35,847 nucleotides of DNA from Flavobacteriaceae bacterium UBA3179 (GTDB lineage: Bacteria; Bacteroidota; Bacteroidia; Flavobacteriales; Flavobacteriaceae): contig DEXR01000052.1 in NCBI GenBank assembly GCA_002364245.1, forward strand, positions 1 to 35,847. The letters run 5' to 3'. Numbering within the stretch: the first letter of the stretch is position 1; every line of letters starts with the position of its first letter. Of this stretch, positions 1 to 6,253 are shown piece by piece. The notes beneath the pieces are model-generated. The model was not told where the DNA came from and made no database searches. It saw only the letters and a list, made by a program, of their open reading frames with translations. Made by a program: the position numbers and the translations under genes.

Positions 1-140
1 GATCCAATATTTTTGTGTTCGTTGTATTTAAAGACGAGATGGTCTTTGTTAGAATTCTCTTTTGATGCACAGGACAATGTCGTCAAAACCAATATGCAGT
101 AGATTATTCTGTTTAAAATGAATTTTAACGGTTTTAGCAT
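1..140 (-). CDS. Lipoprotein N-terminus, probable peptide-type ABC substrate-binding protein (partial)
   Basis: An open frame starts with ATG at 140 and reads leftward off the window, giving 46 complete codons. The N-terminus has a few charged residues, a hydrophobic stretch (residues about 11-22) and a lipobox LTTLSC with the acceptor Cys at residue 24, so it is an exported lipoprotein. The mature start contains VFKYNEHKNIGS, which resembles the first strand of family 5 (DppA/OppA-like) solute-binding proteins of Bacteroidota. That identity is inferred from about 20 residues only. It is divergent from mtaB with just 45 bp between the two start codons, so their promoters must overlap or lie within each other's genes. 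Confidence 0.72.
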   Translation of the reverse strand, partial: MLKPLKFILNRIIYCILVLTTLSCASKENSNKDHLVFKYNEHKNIG

Positions 141-155
141 ATCACTAATATGTTG

Positions 156-163
156 TAAATTTG
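156..163 (+). promoter_or_regulatory. Possible -7 box for mtaB
   Basis: TAAATTTG matches the Bacteroidota -7 consensus TAnnTTTG and lies 22 bp before the mtaB start. No clear TTTG -33 element is visible at the right distance, so this is tentative. Confidence 0.33.
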
Positions 164-185
164 TCAGCTTCGTAAAAGTACATGA

Positions 186-1523
186 ATGAATCCAACAAAA
201 AAAGTCGCATTTTATACTTTAGGGTGTAAACTTAATTTCTCAGAAACTTCTACAATTGCAAGAAGTTTTAAAGATGAAGGTTTTGATCGCGTAGATTTTA
301 AGGAGTCAGCAGATATTTATGTGATTAACACCTGTTCAGTTACTGAGAATGCAGACAAACGCTTTAAAACTATTGTCAAACAAGCGCAAAAGGTGAATCC
401 TGAGGCTTTTGTCGCTGCAATAGGGTGTTATGCGCAATTAAAACCTGAAGAATTAGCTGATGTGAACGGGGTTGATTTGGTATTAGGAGCTACTGAGAAA
501 TTTAAAATCACGGATTATTTAAATGACTTAACTAAAAATGACTTTGGGGAAGTACATTCTTGCGAAATAGAAGATGCCGACTTCTATGTTGGTAGCTATT
601 CAGTTGGTGACAGAACTAGGGCTTTTTTAAAGGTTCAAGATGGTTGTGATTATAAATGCACGTATTGTACTATTCCATTGGCCAGAGGTATTTCTCGTAG
701 TGATACAATGGATAGTGTATTAAAGAATGCCAAAGAAATTTCACTCCAAGGAATTAAAGAGATTGTATTGACTGGTGTTAACATTGGTGATTACGGAAAA
801 GGTGAATTCGGAAATAAAAAACACGAACATACTTTTTTTGAATTATGCGAAGCTTTAGATACAGTTCCAGGAATTGAACGTTTACGTATTTCTTCTATAG
901 AACCGAATCTTTTGAAAAATGAAACAATTGATTTTGTTTCACAATCCAGAACCTTTGTGCCGCATTTTCATATTCCACTACAAAGTGGAAGCAATGACCT
1001 ATTAAAACTGATGCGTCGCCGGTATATGAGCGAATTGTATGTAGATAGGGTAGAGCGCATTAAAGAAACGATGCCACACGCTTGTATTGGTGTAGATGTT
1101 ATTGTAGGTTTTCCAGGCGAAACAGAGGAGCGCTTTCTAGAAACCTATCATTTTTTAAATGAATTGGATATTTCATACTTACACGTTTTTACCTATTCAG
1201 AACGAGACAATACCCCAGCCGCCGAAATGGACGGCGTAGTTCCAAATAAAGTACGTAAAAAGCGAAGTAAAATGTTGCGAGGACTTTCAGCTAAAAAACG
1301 GAGAGCTTTTTATGAAAGTCAGTTAGATAGTACCCGAACGGTTCTTTTTGAAGGCGAAAATAAAAAAGGGTACATCCATGGGTTTACCGAAAACTACGTA
1401 AAAGTAAAAGCTCCGTGGAATCCGGAGCTGGTTAATACGCTGCACACCATTCAGCTTACCGAAATTGACGAAGATGGTTTGGTGCGGTTTGAGTTTGTAA
1501 ATGAAAAAGCGATTGCAAGCTAG
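186..1523 (+). CDS. mtaB: tRNA (t6A37) C2-methylthiotransferase MtaB
   Basis: This 445-residue radical-SAM methylthiotransferase converts t6A37 to ms2t6A37 in tRNAs that read ANN codons. The N-terminal UPF0004/MTTase domain carries the three auxiliary cluster cysteines C14 (TLGCKLN), C50 (NTCSVT) and C81 (IGCYAQ). The radical-SAM CxxxCxxC motif is C154, C158 and C161 (DGCDYKCTYC), and a TRAM-like region ends the protein. TLGCKLN and the overall length fit the MtaB/YqeV branch rather than MiaB or RimO. The start at 186 is preferred because it leads directly into the conserved KVAFYTLGCK strand. The stop codon overlaps the end of the convergent downstream gene by 4 bp, leaving no room for a terminator outside coding sequence. 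Confidence 0.93.
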   Translation: MNPTKKVAFYTLGCKLNFSETSTIARSFKDEGFDRVDFKESADIYVINTCSVTENADKRFKTIVKQAQKVNPEAFVAAIGCYAQLKPEELADVNGVDLVLGATEKFKITDYLNDLTKNDFGEVHSCEIEDADFYVGSYSVGDRTRAFLKVQDGCDYKCTYCTIPLARGISRSDTMDSVLKNAKEISLQGIKEIVLTGVNIGDYGKGEFGNKKHEHTFFELCEALDTVPGIERLRISSIEPNLLKNETIDFVSQSRTFVPHFHIPLQSGSNDLLKLMRRRYMSELYVDRVERIKETMPHACIGVDVIVGFPGETEERFLETYHFLNELDISYLHVFTYSERDNTPAAEMDGVVPNKVRKKRSKMLRGLSAKKRRAFYESQLDSTRTVLFEGENKKGYIHGFTENYVKVKAPWNPELVNTLHTIQLTEIDEDGLVRFEFVNEKAIAS

Positions 1524-1819
1524 ATGCTAATCCCTACGGGTAATAAATCTCTATACTTTCTTCTGTTTTTACGCATAAAACCTGCTATTTCAGGGCTGGT
1601 GGGTACCAAGCTGATACCACGGTCCTTCACTTCATCAAAAACCGCTTTAATGAATATATCTCGAAAACCTTGGTCCTCCAGGTCTTCAGGCATATCATAT
1701 TTAGTTAGGAAAATTTTACGGTCTTGCAGTGCATACTCTATTCGGGCCATATTATCTCCAATTTCCAGTTCGAATTGTCTTAAAAATTCGTTATCGGTAA
1801 TCTCTACATCTTCAATCAT
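1520..1819 (-). CDS. Small GNAT-like (COG2388-type) protein
   Basis: This 99-residue protein resembles the short YjdJ-like GNAT acetyltransferases. A FELEIGDNMARIEYAL strand pair is followed by IFLTKYDMP, a helix DIFIKAVFDEVKDRG and a terminal ISLVPTSPEIAGFMRKN segment, the order seen in that family. The usual acetyl-CoA pyrophosphate loop (QxxGxG/A followed by Lys) is reduced to EDQGFRDIF, so catalytic activity is doubtful. The gene lies 18 bp downstream of the pirin gene on the same strand, and the two are probably cotranscribed. Its last 4 bp overlap mtaB tail to tail. The family assignment is by pattern only. Confidence 0.7.
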   Translation of the reverse strand: MIEDVEITDNEFLRQFELEIGDNMARIEYALQDRKIFLTKYDMPEDLEDQGFRDIFIKAVFDEVKDRGISLVPTSPEIAGFMRKNRRKYRDLLPVGISI

Positions 1820-1837
1820 GGGAGTTATTTTTTATAA

Positions 1838-2554
1838 TTAGTTCATTGGTGTTTCAATAAGTAAAACGCGACTGTTTTTATTGGCAGTTATATCAAAACT
1901 GTCTGTATCCCATATTCCTATGGCATCACGTTTGTTAAGTGTTTCATTATTAACAAGAATGGTGCCGTCTATTACAAAAACGTATACGCCGTGGGATTTG
2001 TTATATAATGAATAGAAAGTTTCAGTTTTTTCTGAAAATGTACCAATACTAAAATAGGCTTGTTGGTGTATCCATAACTCGTTTTCTTGAGCTTCAGATT
2101 TTGGTTTAACTATAGTGCTGAATGAATTATCTTTTAATAAAGGATCGATTTGTTTTTGGTCATAACGCGGGGAAACATTTTCTTTTTCGGGTAAAATCCA
2201 AATTTGAAATAATTTAACAGGTTCAGTAGTGCTAGCATTAATTTCACTATGCTCAACACCAGTACCCGCACTCATCACTTGAACATCACCAGAATGAATA
2301 ATTCCGTTATTTCCCATAGAATCCTGATGCTTTAAAGCGCCTAACTGTGGAATAGTGACAATTTCCATATTCTTATGGGGATGTTTGCCAAAACCCATAG
2401 CGGGATCAACTTGGTCATCGTTTAAAACACGAAGTTTTCCAAACTGAAGACGGTCTGGGTTAAAATAATTTGCAAAACTGAAAGAATACCTGGCTTGTAG
2501 CCAACCAAAATTTGCCGTTCCACGACTTTCAGCAGGATGTAAAATCTTTTTCAT
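1838..2554 (-). CDS. Pirin family protein
   Basis: This 238-residue bicupin belongs to the pirin family, a group of iron-binding proteins that includes YhaK and quercetinase-active members. The N-terminal cupin shows the diagnostic series HPAESRG, GFGKHPHKNMEIVT, LKHQDSMGN and MSAGTGVEHSE, which supplies the His/His/His/Glu metal ligands. The longest frame would begin at a TTG at 2563. The ATG at 2554 is preferred because it has GGAG just upstream and gives the usual MKKILHPAESRG start. A C-terminal cupin (about 150-238) is also present. It is probably cotranscribed with the GNAT-like gene and is divergent from the alpha/beta hydrolase gene. Confidence 0.9.
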   Translation of the reverse strand: MKKILHPAESRGTANFGWLQARYSFSFANYFNPDRLQFGKLRVLNDDQVDPAMGFGKHPHKNMEIVTIPQLGALKHQDSMGNNGIIHSGDVQVMSAGTGVEHSEINASTTEPVKLFQIWILPEKENVSPRYDQKQIDPLLKDNSFSTIVKPKSEAQENELWIHQQAYFSIGTFSEKTETFYSLYNKSHGVYVFVIDGTILVNNETLNKRDAIGIWDTDSFDITANKNSRVLLIETPMN

Positions 2555-2580
2555 ATGCTCCAATAGCTATAAGATAATAG

Positions 2581-2588
2581 TATCTTTG
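2581..2588 (+). promoter_or_regulatory. -7 promoter box for the alpha/beta hydrolase gene
   Basis: TATCTTTG matches TAnnTTTG and lies 58 bp before the start codon. It sits inside a 16-nt string, TAATAGTATCTTTGCC, that recurs exactly before the DEAD-box helicase gene (25115-25130). No convincing -33 element was found. Confidence 0.48.
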
Positions 2589-2593
2589 CCTAA

Positions 2594-2601
2594 CAAAGTT
2601 A
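2594..2601 (-). promoter_or_regulatory. Possible -7 box for the pirin gene
   Basis: On the minus strand this reads TAACTTTG, matching TAnnTTTG, 39 bp before the pirin ATG. A TTTG on the minus strand at 2625-2628 is 23 nt away, rather far for a -33 element. The two divergent boxes lie only 5 bp apart. Confidence 0.38.
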
Positions 2602-2646
2602 CAAAAAAATACCGTGCTCGAACGCAAATAATTTCGATAATCCTGT

Positions 2647-3309
2647 ATGAACCCTGAAATAACACACGTTTATTTTGTACCGGGAATGGCGGCTGGAAAA
2701 GAAATTTTCAAGAATATCCGTCTTCCAAAAAGTCGCTTTCAAACCCATGTGCTTGAGTGGTTGATTCCCGAAAAAAATGAATCTATAGAGTTGTACGCCA
2801 AAAGAATGGCAGAAAGAGTAAAAGAGCCCAATTCGGTTTTAGTAGGTGTTTCTTTTGGGGGCGTAGTAGTGCAAGAAATGGCACAATACCTTACCTTGAA
2901 AAACTTGATTATCATCTCTAGTGTAAAATCTAAAAAAGAATTGCCTACCCGTATGAAATTTGCCCGTAAAACGGGTGCTTATAAATTAATTCCTACTCGA
3001 TTGGTACTAAGTGCAGATAATCTCACTAAGTTTTCGGTTGGTCCGCGATCAAAAAAAAGGCTTCAGTTGTACCAAGAGTTTCTTCACGTTCGTGATAAGC
3101 GATATTTAGATTGGGCTATCAAAAATATGGTAAAATGGCAACGCGAAGAGCCGATGGAAGAAGTCGTGCATATTCACGGAGACAGCGATGTGGTCTTTCC
3201 TATTAAGAATATTGACGATTGTGTTAAACTAGAGGGCGGGACCCACATTATGCTCTTAAATAAAGGAAAGCAGGTTTCAGAAAAATTAATTGAAATAATT
3301 TCTACCTAA
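2647..3309 (+). CDS. Alpha/beta hydrolase fold protein
   Basis: This 220-residue protein has a short alpha/beta hydrolase fold. The first strand VYFVPGMAAG would form the oxyanion region. The nucleophile elbow is GVSFGG with Ser69. A late strand HIHGDSDVVFP supplies the probable acid (Asp181), and GGTHIMLL supplies the catalytic His200. It has no signal peptide, so it is probably cytoplasmic. The substrate cannot be read from the sequence. Length and the lack of a large cap domain suggest a small esterase. The gene stands alone, with its own promoter box upstream and 59 bp before the lytic transglycosylase. Confidence 0.85.
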   Translation: MNPEITHVYFVPGMAAGKEIFKNIRLPKSRFQTHVLEWLIPEKNESIELYAKRMAERVKEPNSVLVGVSFGGVVVQEMAQYLTLKNLIIISSVKSKKELPTRMKFARKTGAYKLIPTRLVLSADNLTKFSVGPRSKKRLQLYQEFLHVRDKRYLDWAIKNMVKWQREEPMEEVVHIHGDSDVVFPIKNIDDCVKLEGGTHIMLLNKGKQVSEKLIEIIST

Positions 3310-3368
3310 AACCACGTTAATTTCTTTAAAAAGGGTATATTAATAGGTACATTTAAAAAAAATAAGTT

Positions 3369-4331
3369 ATGAGTTTTTTATCTAAAGTAGGGTTGGGTGC
3401 TATTTTATTTGTAATTAGTGGTTTGTCTATCAACGCAGTACAAGATCACTCGACTGATGAAGCGGAACAAAGCCCGCAAGTCAATGAAAAAATGCAAGAG
3501 AGTTTAGTAAACGACTACAACGTATATGCGCTTCCAATTCCTGAAACTATGGATTTTGCAGGAGAACCCGTTCCTTTAAATGAGCCCGACATACGAGAGC
3601 GATTTGACCGGGAGTTGTTAGTAAACACGTATTGGCAATCCAATGGGCTGTTAATAATAAAACGGGCCAATAAATATTTTCCTATTATTGAACCGATGCT
3701 TGAAAAATATGGTCTACCCGATGATTTTAAATATCTAGCAGTAGCTGAAAGTGGTTTAATGAACAATAGTTCTCCAGCTGGCGCTGCTGGCTTTTGGCAT
3801 TTTTTAAGTAGTACAGGACGTGAATATGGCTTAGAGATCAATGATTATGTGGATGAAAGATATAACCTAGAATTAGCTACTAAAGTTGCGGCAGAGTACC
3901 TTAAAAAGTCTAAAGAACGCTTTGGGAGTTGGACTTTGGCAGCTGCGGCATACAATGCAGGAAACTACGGCGTAAGCAAGCAAATAGACCGTCAAAAAGC
4001 TGAAAATGATTATTACGATGTACTTCTTAATGATGAAACAAGTCGTTACGTATTTAGAATATTAGCATTTAAAACTATCCTTTCAAATCCGAAGAAGTAC
4101 GGGTTTAACTACAGAGAGCAGGATTTATACCAACAAGTTCCAACCTATAAAGTAAAAGTGGATACGGCGGTAACTGATTTTCCAGATTTTGCCGATAAGT
4201 TTGGTATTAGCTATAAGGTATTAAAAATTCACAATCCGTGGTTGCGCGAAACGTATTTAAAAAACGCTTCGGGTAAAGAATATTTTATTGAAATACCAGA
4301 AAAGGGATATTATAATAAACCTACTAAGTAA
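3369..4331 (+). CDS. MltD-like lytic transglycosylase (SLT domain)
   Basis: This 320-residue exported murein hydrolase would cleave the MurNAc-GlcNAc bond to give 1,6-anhydroMurNAc. The N-terminus has a hydrophobic signal or anchor segment (residues about 6-24). The goose-type/SLT domain spans about 100-250. The catalytic Glu127 is in LAVAESGL, followed by SPAGAAGFWHFLSSTG and AAAYNAGNYG, the canonical family-1 motifs. The C-terminal 60 residues may be a single degenerate LysM-like module (VLKIHNPWLRETYLK, then YFIEIP), where MltD proteins usually carry two or more LysM repeats. Downstream is a terminator shared with a convergent gene. Confidence 0.9.
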   Translation: MSFLSKVGLGAILFVISGLSINAVQDHSTDEAEQSPQVNEKMQESLVNDYNVYALPIPETMDFAGEPVPLNEPDIRERFDRELLVNTYWQSNGLLIIKRANKYFPIIEPMLEKYGLPDDFKYLAVAESGLMNNSSPAGAAGFWHFLSSTGREYGLEINDYVDERYNLELATKVAAEYLKKSKERFGSWTLAAAAYNAGNYGVSKQIDRQKAENDYYDVLLNDETSRYVFRILAFKTILSNPKKYGFNYREQDLYQQVPTYKVKVDTAVTDFPDFADKFGISYKVLKIHNPWLRETYLKNASGKEYFIEIPEKGYYNKPTK

Positions 4332-4358
4332 AAGTACAGATTAAAAAAAATAGAAGAC

Positions 4359-4393
4359 AAAGGCCATTTACTTTAAAAGTAAACGGCCTTTTT
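4359..4393. terminator. Bidirectional intrinsic terminator
   Basis: The hairpin pairs AAAGGCC (4359-4365) with GGCCTTT (4385-4391). An inner TTTAC/GTAAA stem closes a short AT loop, and a T-run follows. It lies between the convergent lytic transglycosylase and thioredoxin-fold genes. The single inner A/C mismatch on the plus strand becomes a G-U pair on the minus strand. Confidence 0.78.
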
Positions 4394-4414
4394 AACTTTG
4401 GTTAGTTTATCCTG

Positions 4415-5125
4415 TTACGGATTGTCTTTTGCTACAATATCGCTTTGGTTGTTTCCATCAAAACTTTTGATTAATGAAATACCATTGTGAAATGAATCAT
4501 AATTCATCTCAAATGAAACTTCATAGGCTTCGTTATATGGATGTAACACTCCGCGTCTTACATCAATTATTGTTTTATCTGAATCTATAAAGAAAGACGT
4601 AGGAAACCCTAAACTATGCTTCATAGTTTCCACTATATGGTCGTGGGTGTTTTCTGTTTCATCTACATAAACAATGTTTATTTTATTGCTGTAACCGTAA
4701 TTACGAGCTTTCTTTCTTACTTTCTTTTTAGTATCCCAGAAAAGCACAACAAAATCGATTTCCTTATAATTTTCATCTACAATTTTATTTAATGCTGGAA
4801 TTTCCCCTACTCCTGGAGTACACCAAGAAGCATAAGTTATTAGGAAAACCGGTTTTTCAAAATCGTAAAAGTTTATTTTTTTCCCTGAAGTTTTGCGAAT
4901 ATTAAAGTTGTCGAGACGACTTCCGTTAACTACATTGTTTATGAGTGAGTCGAACAAGAAGTCTGCCCGCTCATAGTTTTGGTCAATATAAGCCTGCTTC
5001 GATTGGGTTTTATATTTTTTAATATTTTTTCCAATCGCTTGAGAAAATAGGTTTTCATGCTCAACTTCTTGAGAGAGCGCTGTAAATGAAACCAATAAGA
5101 ATAGAAGAAGTAGTTTTCTACCCAT
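4415..5125 (-). CDS. TlpA-like thioredoxin-fold exported protein, single active-site Cys
   Basis: This 236-residue protein has an N-terminal signal peptide (MGRKLLLLFLLVSFTALSQ) and so is probably periplasmic. Residues 72-200 fit a TlpA/redoxin domain: LDNFNIRKTSGKKINFYDF, then VFLITYASWCTPG, a VVLFWD strand, and a GFPTSFFIDSDKTI strand with the cis-Pro (FPT). The expected WCxPC motif reads W101-C102-T103-P104-G105, so the resolving Cys is absent and a normal dithiol/disulfide exchange cycle is unlikely. Possible roles are mixed-disulfide chemistry with a partner thiol or a non-redox function. The gene appears monocistronic, with a TACCTTTG box upstream. Confidence 0.85.
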   Translation of the reverse strand: MGRKLLLLFLLVSFTALSQEVEHENLFSQAIGKNIKKYKTQSKQAYIDQNYERADFLFDSLINNVVNGSRLDNFNIRKTSGKKINFYDFEKPVFLITYASWCTPGVGEIPALNKIVDENYKEIDFVVLFWDTKKKVRKKARNYGYSNKINIVYVDETENTHDHIVETMKHSLGFPTSFFIDSDKTIIDVRRGVLHPYNEAYEVSFEMNYDSFHNGISLIKSFDGNNQSDIVAKDNP

Positions 5126-5149
5126 AAGCGTTTAAAATGATTAACGCAT

Positions 5150-5157
5150 CAAAGGTA
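5150..5157 (-). promoter_or_regulatory. Possible -7 box for the TlpA-like gene
   Basis: On the minus strand this reads TACCTTTG, matching TAnnTTTG, 24 bp before the ATG at 5125. No clear -33 TTTG is seen. Confidence 0.38.
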
Positions 5158-5236
5158 TAAAGGTGTTAAGAGAAAACAGCATTTTTTCGATTAAGCAAAA
5201 CCTATAATCGTTAAAGTGCAAATATTTGTAAGAGTG

Positions 5237-5252
5237 TACGTGTGTACACGTA
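5237..5252. repeat. Perfect 7-bp inverted repeat in the intergenic region
   Basis: TACGTGT (5237-5243) and ACACGTA (5246-5252) are separated by GT. There is no T-run, and the 2-nt centre is too short for a stable RNA loop, so an operator-like DNA site is more likely than a terminator. It lies 15 bp beyond the stop of the DUF2892-like gene and 111 bp upstream of the TlpA-like gene. Confidence 0.5.
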
Positions 5253-5267
5253 TGTTAATGTAAGAAT

Positions 5268-5831
5268 TTAACGCCTCCCTCCATGACGTCCACCACCAAA
5301 ATGTTGTCTAGGTTGTCCAGCTTTTTTCATTTGCTGTTTCATCATTTTTAATTGATCATCCAGCATATTGTGTTTGTCAAGTGCTTTTGCCTCTTTCATT
5401 AAGGTTTGCGCTTCTCGCTTACGGTTTTTTGTCATGGCAATTCCGGCTAGGTTTAGTTTGGCCATTGCCATATCAGCACTCATGTTTAATCCCAAACTAA
5501 CAGCTTTTTTAAAATATTTTTCAGCTTCGTTCATATTAGTTTGCGATACCATTAAACCATTTAAATAGTAATAATAGCCTTGTTGCTTTTTCACTAAAGA
5601 AGCCTCAGGATTTTTAATTTTGTCCAACCATTTTTTAGCTCCCGGGAAATCTTGTTTTCTTAATCGTAAAAAGGCAAGTAGTATAATTTCGTTTTTAAAG
5701 TATAGAAAGATGAATATTAATGAAAGGAATATCAACATAATTCCATTTCCAATATTATTTTCAAAAAACTGCCAAACTGCTGCTGCAATAACGAGTGCAG
5801 CTAATACTAATTTTATATTTTTGTTGAACAT
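5268..5831 (-). CDS. DUF2892-like membrane protein with a TPR-like region
   Basis: This 187-residue protein begins with two closely spaced membrane segments (about 7-24 and 29-47), resembling DUF2892. A helical region follows (about 57-150) with TPR-like spacing, including YYYLNGLMVSQTNMNEAEKYFKKAVSLG and LNLAGIAMTKNRKREAQTLMKEAKAL. The C-terminus is basic and rich in Gly, His and Arg (HFGGGRHGGRR). Such proteins are common as hypothetical genes in Flavobacteriaceae and no function is established. The TPR region suggests cytoplasmic protein binding. It lies upstream of the TlpA-like gene on the same strand, but the 142-bp gap with its own promoter box argues against a shared transcript. Confidence 0.82.
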   Translation of the reverse strand: MFNKNIKLVLAALVIAAAVWQFFENNIGNGIMLIFLSLIFIFLYFKNEIILLAFLRLRKQDFPGAKKWLDKIKNPEASLVKKQQGYYYYLNGLMVSQTNMNEAEKYFKKAVSLGLNMSADMAMAKLNLAGIAMTKNRKREAQTLMKEAKALDKHNMLDDQLKMMKQQMKKAGQPRQHFGGGRHGGRR

Positions 5832-5856
5832 GTAAAGTCTATTTTTATAGGGTTGG

Positions 5857-5864
5857 CAAAGGTA
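5857..5864 (-). promoter_or_regulatory. Possible -7 box for the DUF2892-like gene
   Basis: On the minus strand this reads TACCTTTG, matching TAnnTTTG, 25 bp before the ATG at 5831. No -33 element at the usual spacing is visible. Confidence 0.38.
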
Positions 5865-5897
5865 CTAAAAACAAATAAATATTTTTTTAATTTTCCA

Positions 5898-5928
5898 TTT
5901 GGAAACCTAAAAAATGATTGTATATTTG
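5898..5928 (+). promoter_or_regulatory. Bacteroidota-type promoter of rpmH
   Basis: A -33 element TTTG (5898-5901) and a -7 element TATATTTG (5921-5928) are separated by 19 nt, an excellent match to the TTTG / TAnnTTTG consensus of the Bacteroidota primary sigma factor. The leader to the rpmH start is about 60 nt. Confidence 0.72.
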
Positions 5929-5990
5929 CACCCGACTTTTAACAGAGGTCTTATTTAAAATTTTTCAGAAGAAGTATAACCTAAGTTACA

Positions 5991-6149
5991 ATGAAAAGAA
6001 CATTTCAGCCATCAAAGAGAAAAAGAAGAAATAAACACGGTTTTAGAGAGCGTATGGCTTCAGTAAACGGTAGAAAAGTTTTAGCTGCCCGCAGAGCTAA
6101 GGGTAGAAAGAAACTATCTGTGTCTTCTGAAACACGTCACAAAAAATAA
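5991..6149 (+). CDS. rpmH: Large ribosomal subunit protein bL34
   Basis: This 52-residue, strongly basic protein begins [20 protein letters not shown] and continues with [22 protein letters not shown], the full diagnostic signature of bL34. It is a small protein of the 50S subunit near the exit-tunnel region. In many bacteria rpmH is followed by rnpA near the replication origin. Here no rnpA or dnaA is adjacent and the next gene is carB, so the gene is a stand-alone unit. It has its own consensus promoter (5898-5928) and terminator (6171-6203). The short C-terminal extension [10 protein letters not shown] lengthens it beyond the 44-46 residues usual in Proteobacteria. Confidence 0.97.
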   Translation: MKRTFQPSKRKRRNKHGFRERMASVNGRKVLAARRAKGRKKLSVSSETRHKK

Positions 6150-6170
6150 TGTTTATATCTTATAAATAAT

Positions 6171-6203
6171 AAAGGTGTTGTTTTTATACAACACCTTTTT
6201 TTA
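6171..6203 (+). terminator. Intrinsic terminator after rpmH
   Basis: An 11-bp perfect stem, AAAGGTGTTGT (6171-6181) paired with ACAACACCTTT (6188-6198), has a 6-nt loop and continues into a T-run. It separates rpmH from carB. Confidence 0.88.
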
Positions 6204-6253
6204 TACCCTAATGCTTCGTAATTTTACATACCAGATAAAAACTTCCTTTAAAC

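Noticed and set aside
1524..1841. 105-aa plus-strand frame opposite the GNAT-like gene
   Set aside because: It is fully antisense to a frame with a clear domain pattern, is rich in Ser/Arg/Ile typical of shadow frames, and has no promoter or homologous motif.
2555..2563. TTG start for the pirin gene
   Set aside because: The in-frame ATG at 2554 has GGAG upstream and gives the conserved family N-terminus. The same reasoning favours ATG 14549 over TTG 14555 for btuF.
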